Of a stretch of DNA of 43,879 bases, positions 25,129 to 32,428 are shown one piece after another. Positions within the stretch are counted from its first letter, which is position 1; each line of letters begins with the position of its first letter. The notes beneath the pieces are model-generated. The model ran no database searches, was not told the DNA's origin, and saw only the letters and a program-made list of their open reading frames with translations. The position numbers were made by a program, and so were the translations under genes. Source of the stretch: Deltaproteobacteria bacterium (lineage in GTDB: Bacteria > Myxococcota > SpSt-1050 > JACRCP01); the NCBI GenBank assembly GCA_016218965.1, contig JACRCP010000045.1:1-43879 (forward strand), written 5' to 3'.

Positions 25129-25661
25129 ATGAAACACGTTTCGGCCGTGTGTCTTTGCTTTGTAACTGTGTGCGCACCGTTTGCGGCGGCGGCGGCGTAT
25201 CGCGTTCGATAACGGACTCCCGCGGTACGTCGTTTTTGGCCGCCCTGCGCAATCCGGCGCGCTCGACCCTTGTTTCGACCGGTTCTTTCCTTCTGCAGGG
25301 CGCCGTCGGCCTGGACTACCTCTTGAACTTCAGCCACGAGCCGAGCCACGCCGGAGGGATCCTCGTGGGACTGCGGGCCGGGTACGTCGTGAACCCGCTC
25401 GGGAGGTACATGGGCTGGGACTCGGACGGTGCGCCGCTTTCGAGCGCTCCGGCCGACGTCTTTCACGGCCCTTACGTGCGCCTGTTGATCGGCGGCGGCG
25501 GCCACGGCCCTGCCGACGAGAATGAATGCCGGCACCACGGCGGGCACTACTCGGCGCCGCGCGAACTTCCCCCGCCCGCCCCGCCGGAGCGCCCGACGCC
25601 AGTCAAAGAAAAAGGCGAGTCCTTAAACAAGAACGACGCAAAGGTTCCGGACAAGAAGTAG
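25129..25661 (+). pseudogene. Deleted and frameshifted copy of the secreted protein gene at 20224
   Basis: An ATG at 25129 after GAGGGAAC opens a signal peptide (MKHVSAVCLCFVTVCAPFAAAAAYRVR) that stops at 25210. In another frame, from about 25180 to 25661, the sequence matches the C-terminal half of the 20224 gene almost residue by residue (SITDSRGTSFLAALRNPARST, LLNFSHEPSHAGGILVGLRAGY, MGWDSDGAPLS). About 120 residues between the signal and the Gly-rich segment are missing. The junction lies in a run of GCG/GGC triplets, where the Ala run of the signal meets the Gly run of the barrel. A GTG at 25149 could still give a short product. The family's tail differs: Pro-rich here, acidic in the intact copy. 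Confidence 0.85.
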
Positions 25662-25780
25662 GACCGCGTTTCCCAAAATCATCCGGCCGATCCATTCCGG
25701 CACGGCGCCGCGCGCGGATGCCAGCGCGGAAACATCGCGCAACACCCCGAAACCACCGCCTAAACCGACTGCCACGTGCG

Positions 25781-25796
25781 TGGCACGCGGGTTGTA
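25781..25796 (+). promoter_or_regulatory. Sigma-54-like promoter upstream of the receiver protein
   Basis: TGGCAC then 5 bases then TTGTA. The GG and the -12 dinucleotide are 10 bases apart as in the consensus TGGCAC-N5-TTGCA; the -12 C is T. A palindrome GCCACG-TG-CGTGGC (25771-25784) overlaps its 5' side. The expected transcript start is about 25 bases before the ATG at 25833. Confidence 0.4.
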
Positions 25797-25832
25797 TTCC
25801 TTTCGTGCGGACGCAACGGAGGTACCGCAGTC

Positions 25833-26303
25833 ATGTTGCGGCAGGGATTCGAGGACAACCGGGATGAAAGCGCGGAACCGAGAGTCCGGGTCCTCGTGGT
25901 CGACGACGAGCCGGTGCAGCTCGAATCCATCGCGCGAGGCCTTCGGCTATACGGATACGAGTGCGTCGGGGCGGCGGGGGCATTCGAGGCGATGGACGTT
26001 CTGTACGGCATCGGCGGCAGGGGCGGAGGCGTGGACGTTCTGGTCACCGACCTTACGATGCCGCGCAGATCCGGGAACGACCTAATCAAGATCGTCCGCG
26101 CGTTCCGGCCGGACCTCCCCATCGTGGTCATCACGGGCCTGAACCCGACGCCGGAGATCGAGGAATTCGAGAGGCAGGGGATCCCGGTCATCCCGAAACC
26201 GTTCGACGCCGGGAAGCTCGACCGCGACATCCGGGCGCTTTTGGCAAACGTCAACGACCGCGGTTCTGCGCGGGTGACCGAACAAGAAGGTGAAGGTGTT
26301 TGA
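25833..26303 (+). CDS. Single-domain response regulator (receiver only)
   Basis: A 156-residue protein; the ATG at 25833 follows GGAGG at 10 bases. Receiver residues are complete: VDDE (24-26), D73 in VTDLTMPRRSG, Thr in VVITGL, Lys in IPKPF. No output domain follows, only a short polar tail (NVNDRGSARVTEQEGEGV). It therefore acts by protein contact or phosphotransfer. It lies 41 bases before exbB on the same strand and could share its transcript. No kinase for it is adjacent. Confidence 0.85.
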   Translation: MLRQGFEDNRDESAEPRVRVLVVDDEPVQLESIARGLRLYGYECVGAAGAFEAMDVLYGIGGRGGGVDVLVTDLTMPRRSGNDLIKIVRAFRPDLPIVVITGLNPTPEIEEFERQGIPVIPKPFDAGKLDRDIRALLANVNDRGSARVTEQEGEGV

Positions 26304-26344
26304 TCTGATGCGCAAGGATGCACTTTTCCGCAAGGAGGGTTGAG

Positions 26345-26986
26345 ATGTTGGCCAAATCGCTTTTCAACATGACGCTTGTCGGGGCCGAGTGGGTGCTCTA
26401 CTTCCTGGTCGCCCTGTCGCTTGCGTCGCTGGCCATCGTGATCGAGCGCGCGATCTACCTCGCGCTCAACCGGACCGATGCCAAAAGGCTCTCGCGCGAG
26501 ATCGCCGCGCTCCTCAAGGAAGGCGACGAGGAGGGTGCGCTCGCGATGCTCCGAAAGCACAACGCTCCGGAAGCGCGGATAACGATTGCCGGGCTTCGGG
26601 ACACCGCGTCGGGGATAGGCGCGGTCGAAGAGCGCGTTGCCGCGGCTGTCAACGTCGAGAAGGCGATGCTCGAACGGGGACTCGCGTTCCTGGGCACCGT
26701 CGGCTCGAACGCTCCTTTCATCGGACTTTTCGGAACGGTTCTCGGAATCATCAAGGCGTTCCACGACCTCTCGCTCGGGAGCAAGGAGGGCGCGGCGGCC
26801 GTCATGTCGGGGATCAGCGAGGCGCTCGTGGCCACGGCGGTCGGGCTTCTGGTCGCGATCCCCGCGGTGATGGCGTTCAACTGGTTCAAGCGAAAGGCCG
26901 CCGAGCGGATGCTCAACGCCGACACGCTCGTCCGCGAGGTGCTCGCGTACCTCAAGAGCGGCCCCCGACTCACGACCAACGACTGA
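26345..26986 (+). CDS. exbB: MotA/TolQ/ExbB-family proton channel protein
   Basis: A 213-residue inner membrane protein, start at the ATG at 26345 after AAGGAGG. Three membrane helices: about 14-36 (WVLYFLVALSLASLAIVIERAIY), 115-140 and 155-178. The conserved core VGSNAPFIGLFGTVLGIIKAFHDL and the Gly-rich SGISEALVATAVGLLVAIPAVMAFN are the ExbB/TolQ signature. With ExbD it forms the proton-driven motor that energises TonB. The gene order exbB, exbD, tonB, then a TonB-dependent receptor, supports ExbB rather than TolQ. Its last codons lie inside a 7-bp tandem array that continues into the spacer. Confidence 0.9.
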   Translation: MLAKSLFNMTLVGAEWVLYFLVALSLASLAIVIERAIYLALNRTDAKRLSREIAALLKEGDEEGALAMLRKHNAPEARITIAGLRDTASGIGAVEERVAAAVNVEKAMLERGLAFLGTVGSNAPFIGLFGTVLGIIKAFHDLSLGSKEGAAAVMSGISEALVATAVGLLVAIPAVMAFNWFKRKAAERMLNADTLVREVLAYLKSGPRLTTND

Positions 26987-27039
26987 CGGTGCCGGCGGAC
27001 CGACGACCGACGACCCACGACTCACGACTGGAGACGGCC
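26967..27039. repeat. Array of nine 7-bp units at the exbB/exbD junction
   Basis: Units GACTCAC, GACCAAC, GACTGAC (26967-26987), a 10-base break, then GACCGAC, GACCGAC, GACCCAC, GACTCAC, GACTGGA, GACGGCC (26998-27039). Each begins with GAC. The array encodes the last six residues of ExbB, contains its stop codon, and ends exactly at the exbD ATG, leaving only GGAGACGG as ribosome site. Confidence 0.85.
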
Positions 27040-27465
27040 ATGGCAGCGACAGCAAGAAACGACGAAGAGATAATCGCCGACATAAACGTCACGCCGCTCG
27101 TGGACATCGTTCTCGTGCTCCTCATCATCTTCATGGTGACGGCCTCGGTGATTGTGACGCCGGCCATCAAGGTGGACCTCCCGCGGGCCGCGAACGCCGA
27201 GGACAACCCCGAAACCACCGTGTCCGTCGTGATGTCGCGCGAGGGGCGGTTGTTCCTGAACGGCGACGAGACCGACTGGGCGGGGCTTTCCGAGAGGATC
27301 AAGAAATCGATGGCGGCCGAAAAGGACGTCCAAGCCGTCATAAGCGCCGACCGCGAGGTGAGCCACGGCGACGTAGTTCATCTCATCGACACGGTAAAAG
27401 GCCTGGGCGTCGTGAAGTTCGCCTTGAACATCGAGCGCGTCGAGTACAAGGCCGGCGGACGCTGA
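27040..27465 (+). CDS. exbD: ExbD/TolR-family biopolymer transport protein
   Basis: A 141-residue inner membrane protein. One helix at about 20-42 (LVDIVLVLLIIFMVTASVIV) contains D22, matching the essential membrane Asp of ExbD. The motif ADINVTPLVD is the family signature. The periplasmic domain (45-135) ends with SHGDVVHLIDTVKGLGVVKFALNIE. It works with ExbB, encoded just upstream, and TonB, encoded 11 bases downstream. Confidence 0.92.
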   Translation: MAATARNDEEIIADINVTPLVDIVLVLLIIFMVTASVIVTPAIKVDLPRAANAEDNPETTVSVVMSREGRLFLNGDETDWAGLSERIKKSMAAEKDVQAVISADREVSHGDVVHLIDTVKGLGVVKFALNIERVEYKAGGR

Positions 27466-27476
27466 AGGAGGGCGCC

Positions 27477-28244
27477 ATGAGATCCATGAGGAACATCCCG
27501 CTGCGCACGGTCTCGGCCATGGGCTGGGCGGCCTCGATACTTTTGCACGCCGCGTTCGGCGCGTTCCTCGTCGCAGGCATGTCGCACGCGGCGCAGAGGC
27601 CCAAAGACGCGACCATCCGCGTGGCAATCCGTGAGACCCCAAGGCCGCCGCAAAAGCCAGTCGAGGTGAAAAACGAGGCGCCGGCGCCAAGGCCGAAGGC
27701 GGAGCCCAGACCAAAGAAGGCCGCAAAAACCGCACCGCCTCCGGCGAACGCGCCCGCGAAGGAGCCTGCGCGCGAGGCCCCCAAACCGGTCTTCGGCCTG
27801 TCGGCGAATTCCGTCGCGTCCGGAGGAGCCGGTGTGTCGATGGCCGTCGCGGTCGGGAACACCCTTCTTGCGGCGCCCGAAAAAAAATTCACGCCTCCCG
27901 TGGAGGTCATGCCATATACTGCGCCAGCCGAGGTCCGTCCGCCGGAACGAAAGGTCGTGGCGTCGTCGCGCCTCTCGGCGATGCCGGTGCCCAAAAAGAT
28001 CGTGAAGGCAGACTACCCGGAAGACGCGAGGCGGCAGGGCGTGGAAGGCGCCGTGATATTGCGGCTGACGATCGACGAGGAGGGCCGCGTGGTGAAGGCC
28101 GTCGTCTTGAAGGGCGTCGGCCACGGGCTCGACGAGATCTCGGCCGAGGCGGCGCGGCGGTTCCTCTTTGAGCCCGCGAAGCTCGAAGGCACCCCCGTCG
28201 CGACGGTGATCCCGTTCACGTACCGGTGGGAACTCGTCAACTAG
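27477..28244 (+). CDS. tonB: TonB family energy transducer
   Basis: A 255-residue protein with AAGGAGGG before the ATG. An N-terminal membrane anchor (about 12-33) is followed by a Pro/Lys/Ala-rich periplasm-spanning region (40-105). The C-terminal TonB domain (about 165-255) has VKADYPEDARRQGVEGAVILRLTIDEEGRVVKAVVLKGVGHGLDEISAEAARRF, shown here only to mark the YPxxAR...G.V.....D..G.V pattern, and ends in FTYRWELVN. It couples the ExbBD motor to the outer membrane receptor encoded at 28745. Spacing to exbD is 11 bases, so they are co-transcribed. Confidence 0.9.
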   Translation: MRSMRNIPLRTVSAMGWAASILLHAAFGAFLVAGMSHAAQRPKDATIRVAIRETPRPPQKPVEVKNEAPAPRPKAEPRPKKAAKTAPPPANAPAKEPAREAPKPVFGLSANSVASGGAGVSMAVAVGNTLLAAPEKKFTPPVEVMPYTAPAEVRPPERKVVASSRLSAMPVPKKIVKADYPEDARRQGVEGAVILRLTIDEEGRVVKAVVLKGVGHGLDEISAEAARRFLFEPAKLEGTPVATVIPFTYRWELVN

Positions 28245-28274
28245 GCAGATGGCAGGCAGGCAGACAGGCAGGAA
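28244..28274. repeat. GGCAG-rich 7/8-bp tandem units after tonB
   Basis: GGCAGAT, GGCAGGCA, GGCAGACA, GGCAGGAA directly follow the tonB stop. The reverse complement of this kind of unit is repeated at 28342-28369 in the signal peptide of the next gene. Confidence 0.75.
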
Positions 28275-28292
28275 GTCGGAGAACAAAACAAA

Positions 28293-28748
28293 GTGAAAAG
28301 AACAACAAACAGACCGGGACTTGCGATGCCTCTGTCCACACTAATGCCTGCTGCCTGCTGCCTGCTGCCTGTGTTGTGGGGCTGCGACATCGAGACGAAA
28401 TCGAAGTCCGAATACTGCTCCGAGATGCCCGCGGTGGTCTGCGCCCGGCTCTTCGACGAGGGCTGCGCGGCGATCTCGGGGAACCCCGAACCGCGCCACG
28501 ATTCGAAAGAAGCATGCGTGGCGGCCGAAAAACAGGCGTGCGAGGCGCGGGCCGCCGACAGCCGGTTGAGCTTTGACGAGGAGAAGGCGGCGGCGTGCAT
28601 CACGGAGATCGAAGACCAGGATTGCAGCAAGGCCGCCAGAGGCGACCTGCACGAATGCGACAAGGTTTTCACCGAAGGAGACGCGGGCGTCGCGCCCGTC
28701 ACGGCCCTTGATGCGGGAACACCCGGCGACAGCGGAGGTGATCTGTGA
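28293..28748 (+). CDS. Small Cys-rich lipoprotein of unknown function
   Basis: A 151-residue protein. I use the GTG at 28293 because it gives a basic n-region (MKRTTNRPG) before the hydrophobic part; an ATG at 28326 is possible. The lipobox is VLWGC with Cys at 31. The mature part has about nine Cys in spaced pairs (YCSEMPAVVCARLFDEGC, EACVAAEKQAC, AACITEIEDQDC), suggesting disulfides, and an Asp/Gly/Ala-rich tail. Its hydrophobic signal is encoded by 7-bp repeats. It lies between tonB and the receptor gene and overlaps the latter by 4 bases, so it may belong to the same uptake system. Family not recognised. Confidence 0.7.
   Translation: MKRTTNRPGLAMPLSTLMPAACCLLPVLWGCDIETKSKSEYCSEMPAVVCARLFDEGCAAISGNPEPRHDSKEACVAAEKQACEARAADSRLSFDEEKAAACITEIEDQDCSKAARGDLHECDKVFTEGDAGVAPVTALDAGTPGDSGGDL
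28342..28369. repeat. Four inverted 7-bp units in a lipoprotein signal peptide
   Basis: TAATGCC then three perfect TGCTGCC. On the minus strand these read GGCAGCA, so the array is inverted relative to 28244-28274. The 7-mer CAGGCAG (28265-28271) has its exact complement at 28351-28357. Confidence 0.8.
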
Positions 28749-31081
28749 GAGCGGCGGAAGGTATGAGGCGCGAGGCGACCTCACCCCGGCCCTCTCCCGC
28801 GCAGGAACCGCGATGCCGCGGTGCGGTTTCCGTCCTTGCAGTCCTTTTGGTCGTCGCGGCTACGACGCCCGCGCGTTCCGAGGAGAAAACCGCCGCTGTC
28901 ACGCCGGTCAACCTTTCAGGCACCGTCAAAGAGCGCGGGACCAGGACCCCGCTCGCGGGCGCCGAGGTCTCCATTGTGGGCCGCGACGAGTTCAACACCA
29001 CGACCGACGAGAGGGGCGCATTCGAGTTCCGCGGCGTCCCGGCCGGGAACCAGAAGTTGAAGATCATGCTCGTCGAGTACGAGCCGGCGGTCGCCGACGT
29101 CGAGATCGCGGCGGGCGAGCGGACCGAGGCGGCCATTTATCTCGAAAAGGTCTCGTACACCCAGTACTCGACGACCGTCCGCGGCGAGCGGGTAAAGCAG
29201 GTCGTCACCCGCCACGTGCTCGAGCAGGAGGAGATCAAGAAAATCCCCGGCACCCAGGGCGACACGATCAAGGTCGTCGAGGTCCTCCCCGGCGTCGCCC
29301 GCACGCCTTTCGGGCTGGGGGGGCTTCTGGTGTTTCGGGGCGCGAACTCACAGGGCTCGTCGGTCTTCGCCGACGGCGGGCCGATCCCGATGCTTTTCCA
29401 TTTCGGGGCCCTGCGCTCGGTCATCAACAGCGATCTCATAGAGGACCTCGAATTCTATCCGGGCAACGCGGGAATCTACTACAGCGATGTCACGGGCGGC
29501 GTCATAGACGTGAAGACCCGCGCCCCGAAAGACGACCGGCTGCACGGGAAGCTCGACGTCAACATCTACGAAGGCGGGTTCCTCGTGGAAGGCCCGATTG
29601 TGAAGGACCTGTCGTTTGCCGGCGCGTTCCACCGGAACTGGCATGACCTGGTATTGAACGCCGTCTGGCCCAGCGACTCGCCTGCCCAGATGACGGTGGC
29701 GCCCGTGTACTACGACTATCAATTCAAGCTCCGCTGGAAGGCCGACGCCAAAAACACCGTTGACGCGTTCTTCTTCGGCTCGGACGACAGGATGGTGATC
29801 GTCGCCGGCAAAAGCGAGCAGAGCGGGATGGAGTTCGGCTCGAACCAGTATTTTCACAAGATGACCGTCGCGCACACGTGGAAGCCGGCTGAGACGATCA
29901 CGAACACGTTCACGCCGACGTTCATGTTTTTGGGCGCGGACATCAACGTGATGACCGAGTACTACGTGGGGGACGGCGAGTACGTTTACGGCATCCGGGA
30001 CGACCTCAACTGGCGGCTGTTCCCGGCGTACCAGCTCAACTTCGGCGTCCTCGCGTACGGCGGGCACGTGGACCTCAACCTCAACATGCCGCACCTGAAT
30101 GCCGAAGGCGAGGAGGAAGAGGGCGACGGAGGGGGGATGCCGCAGGGGCGCGGGCTCGACACGGTGCAGGACATGGCCGAGGTCGGCGGCTACACCGAGC
30201 TCGTGGCCGAGCCGCTCGCGCGCCTCAAGTTGATCCCCGGCCTGCGTTTCGACTGGTACAGCTATGTTTACAAGTACTCGGTCGACCCGAGGCTTGCGGT
30301 CCGCTTCAAGGCCGCCGACTCGACCACGCTCAAGGCGGGCGCCGGGACGTACCACAAGCGGCCGATGGGGCCGTACATCATCAAGAAGTACGGCAACCCC
30401 GACCTCGACCTCGAGATGTCGGCGCAGTACTCACTGGGCGTCGAGCAGAACCTCACCGATCTGATTCGACTCGACGTCACCGCGTTCTACATCGACATGC
30501 GCGACCTCGTGACGACCAACCCAGCGCTCAACACGACCGCGGGCGCTGTGCCGTACGTCAACGGCGGGCAAGGCCGTTCGTGGGGCGGCGAGTTCATGCT
30601 CAAGCACAACCCCGGAAGGTGGTTTTCGGGCTGGATCTCGTACACGATCTCGCGAAGCGAGCGGAAATACCCCAACGAGGACTGGAAGCTGTTCTATCTT
30701 GACCAGACGCACATCGTGGCGGCGGTCGGGCTCGTGAAACTCCCGCGGAACTGGCAGGTGGGCGCCCGCTTCAGATTGGTGTCGGGGATCCCGACGGAGC
30801 TCTACACGGAGCGCGGCGGCTTCAACGGGGACATGTTCGGGTACATCCCGGTCACGGCCAATATGGAGGACACGAGGCTTCCGATGGTGCACACGCTGGA
30901 TCTGCGCGTGGACAAGACGTTCGTCTTCGACTGGTGGATGCTCACGGTCTATCTCGACGTCCAGAACGTGTACGACAACCGGAACGTCGAGTTCACGAAC
31001 TGGAACTACGATTTCAGCAAGCACGACTACGTCCGGGGCCTGCCGATCCTGCCGGCAATAGGGCTGCAGGCGGAGTTTTAG
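28745..31081 (+). CDS. TonB-dependent outer membrane receptor with carboxypeptidase-regulatory-like domain
   Basis: A 778-residue receptor. The GTG at 28745 overlaps the previous stop (GTGA); an ATG at 28763 is an alternative. Signal peptide to about residue 45. Residues 55-135 are a carboxypeptidase regulatory-like beta-sandwich (GTVKERGTRTPLAGAEVSIVG). The plug follows (150-265): IPGTQGDTIKVVEVLPGVAR, FRGANSQGSSVFADG, FYPGNAGIYYSDVTGGVIDVKTR. The rest is a 22-strand-type barrel ending in GLQAEF with terminal Phe. It imports an unknown ligand using the ExbB/ExbD/TonB encoded upstream. Units GGTATGA and GGCGCGA (28760-28773) at its start belong to the heptamer family. Confidence 0.92.
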   Translation: MRAAEGMRREATSPRPSPAQEPRCRGAVSVLAVLLVVAATTPARSEEKTAAVTPVNLSGTVKERGTRTPLAGAEVSIVGRDEFNTTTDERGAFEFRGVPAGNQKLKIMLVEYEPAVADVEIAAGERTEAAIYLEKVSYTQYSTTVRGERVKQVVTRHVLEQEEIKKIPGTQGDTIKVVEVLPGVARTPFGLGGLLVFRGANSQGSSVFADGGPIPMLFHFGALRSVINSDLIEDLEFYPGNAGIYYSDVTGGVIDVKTRAPKDDRLHGKLDVNIYEGGFLVEGPIVKDLSFAGAFHRNWHDLVLNAVWPSDSPAQMTVAPVYYDYQFKLRWKADAKNTVDAFFFGSDDRMVIVAGKSEQSGMEFGSNQYFHKMTVAHTWKPAETITNTFTPTFMFLGADINVMTEYYVGDGEYVYGIRDDLNWRLFPAYQLNFGVLAYGGHVDLNLNMPHLNAEGEEEEGDGGGMPQGRGLDTVQDMAEVGGYTELVAEPLARLKLIPGLRFDWYSYVYKYSVDPRLAVRFKAADSTTLKAGAGTYHKRPMGPYIIKKYGNPDLDLEMSAQYSLGVEQNLTDLIRLDVTAFYIDMRDLVTTNPALNTTAGAVPYVNGGQGRSWGGEFMLKHNPGRWFSGWISYTISRSERKYPNEDWKLFYLDQTHIVAAVGLVKLPRNWQVGARFRLVSGIPTELYTERGGFNGDMFGYIPVTANMEDTRLPMVHTLDLRVDKTFVFDWWMLTVYLDVQNVYDNRNVEFTNWNYDFSKHDYVRGLPILPAIGLQAEF

Positions 31082-31084
31082 GAA

Positions 31085-31126
31085 GGCATGAGGCGTGAGG
31101 CAGGAGGTGGAAGACATGAGACTTGA
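31085..31126. repeat. Array of six 7-bp units after the receptor gene
   Basis: GGCATGA, GGCGTGA, GGCAGGA, GGTGGAA, GACATGA, GACTTGA. The first 17 bases are identical to 38244-38260. GGCATGAGGCG (31085-31095) has its exact reverse complement at 31325-31335. Confidence 0.85.
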
Positions 31127-31153
31127 ACTGCGGAAGAACGACGTGGCGGGTGC

Positions 31154-31227
31154 CACGGACAAGCGGAGCTTGTCCGTGCGGGACGTGACAGCCGGCAACG
31201 GACACGGACAACCCGGGGTTGTCCGTG
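31154..31227. repeat. Two near-identical perfect hairpins
   Basis: Hairpin 1: 11-bp stem 31154-31164 with 31168-31178, 3-base loop. Hairpin 2: 11-bp stem 31203-31213 with 31217-31227, 3-base loop. Both stems begin CACGGACAA. They lie in the spacer between the receptor gene and the lipoprotein gene; no T-run follows either, so they look like a palindromic repeat unit rather than terminators. Confidence 0.85.
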
Positions 31228-31250
31228 GCACCCTAGGCCGGGCGAAAGCA

Positions 31251-32297
31251 ATGAGAGACGACACGTCAGCGTTCCTTTCGCCGCTTCACCTTCGCCTCGT
31301 GCCTTTGCTCCTCCTCTCGCCTCTCGCCTCATGCCTCGTGCCTTCCCTTTGGGGCTGCGGCTCGGATTTTGACCCGCCGAGCGTCATCGAGCGGCTTCGT
31401 TTCGCCGGCCTCAAGGTCGACCGCCCCGAGATCTGCCCGTTTGGGCCGGCGTGCCCGGAGAGGGCATTCGTCCCGTCGATCGACGTGGCGGTGCTCGCCA
31501 TCGACCCGCAGGGGATTGTCGCCGACGGCCGGCATCCCGACGGCCCGTACCTGCGCGACGGCCACTCCCTCACATGGTCGCTCTGCACTTTCGCCTTTCT
31601 GGGCGCCGAGCAGAAAAGCCCCGACTGCACCGCCGTTCCGGAGATGCTGCTCGACCTTTCGGGACCGCTCGGAAATCTGAGCGCGATGGAGGTGGCCGGC
31701 GCGGCGCTCAAGACCTTCGAGAGTTCGGGGATGATGGAAGACGGAGGCGAAACCCAACCCTCGACCACGGCGGACCCGTACGAAGTGTTGGAGTATACAC
31801 AAAACGTGGGTGTCGCCATCTCGTCGGCAGCCGAGCGCGAATGGGGGCTGAAGGGCGTCGTCTTGTCCAACCGTCCCGCTGCCGAACAGAACCAGAACCC
31901 CGTGCTCTCCGAGGTCACAATCGGGGACGTGCCCCTGACCTACGGCAAGCCCTCGGCCGAAGTGGAAACCGGCTACGCGTATCGGATTGGATGGACCATA
32001 CCGGACGAGTCGCTTCAGTGGTACACGATCAAGAGCGCCGAAGGGCCGGTGCAGCGCCGCGAGCGCCTGAATCTGACCTTCTACGCGAACGTCGGTTCGT
32101 TCTCGACGGGCGGCCATATCGACCTATGGCTCGAGGACGAGGAACACAACGAGCTTTTCTGGCGCCCGCCGCTCGAGGTCCCGGCCGGGGGGCAGGACGC
32201 CACTCTGGTATTCGCCATCTACGACTGGCGCGGGGGCGTCGACTGGCTCTGGGCGACGGTGCGCGTCGTGCGCGGGAGCGGCGCGTCGCCGAGATGA
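31251..32297 (+). CDS. Lipoprotein of unknown function next to the TonB receptor
   Basis: A 348-residue protein from the ATG at 31251; the upstream part of the open frame is rejected because it runs through the hairpin repeats. The signal peptide is encoded largely by inverted 7-bp units and ends in a lipobox-like SLWGCG (Cys near 36). The mature part has paired Cys (RPEICPFGPACPER, SLCTFAF...SPDCTA) and beta-rich, Trp-containing segments near the end (HIDLWLEDEEHNELFWRPP, FAIYDWRGGVDWLWATVRVV), suggesting an Ig-like fold. Its lipobox resembles that of the lipoprotein at 28293 (VLWGCD). Co-directional with the receptor gene, so a role in the same uptake system is possible. Confidence 0.68.
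   Translation: MRDDTSAFLSPLHLRLVPLLLLSPLASCLVPSLWGCGSDFDPPSVIERLRFAGLKVDRPEICPFGPACPERAFVPSIDVAVLAIDPQGIVADGRHPDGPYLRDGHSLTWSLCTFAFLGAEQKSPDCTAVPEMLLDLSGPLGNLSAMEVAGAALKTFESSGMMEDGGETQPSTTADPYEVLEYTQNVGVAISSAAEREWGLKGVVLSNRPAAEQNQNPVLSEVTIGDVPLTYGKPSAEVETGYAYRIGWTIPDESLQWYTIKSAEGPVQRRERLNLTFYANVGSFSTGGHIDLWLEDEEHNELFWRPPLEVPAGGQDATLVFAIYDWRGGVDWLWATVRVVRGSGASPR
31297..31342. repeat. Inverted 7-bp units in the lipoprotein signal peptide
   Basis: TCGTGCC (31297-31303), then TCTCGCC, TCTCGCC, TCATGCC, TCGTGCC (31315-31342). These are reverse complements of GGCRNGA units in the array at 31085, and encode part of LLLLSPLASCLVP. Confidence 0.85.
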
Positions 32298-32428
32298 CCT
32301 CTTGGCCCGGCGGGGGCTGGGTTTCCCGGAGCGCCACGTCGCTTCTTTTGCCCCCAGAAACACCGGGGAGAGCTTTGGGCGGCGTGGCGCGCAGGGGAAT
32401 CCGGTCACCGCCGGGCTGGGATTGGAAG

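Noticed and set aside
28774-28800. CTCACCCCGGCCCTCTCCC as a dispersed repeat inside the receptor gene
   Set aside because: It resembles a widespread intergenic palindrome, but the second half is missing and no other copy occurs here.
31095-31250. N-terminal extension of the lipoprotein frame
   Set aside because: It passes through the heptamer array and both palindromic hairpins and would bury the signal peptide inside the protein.
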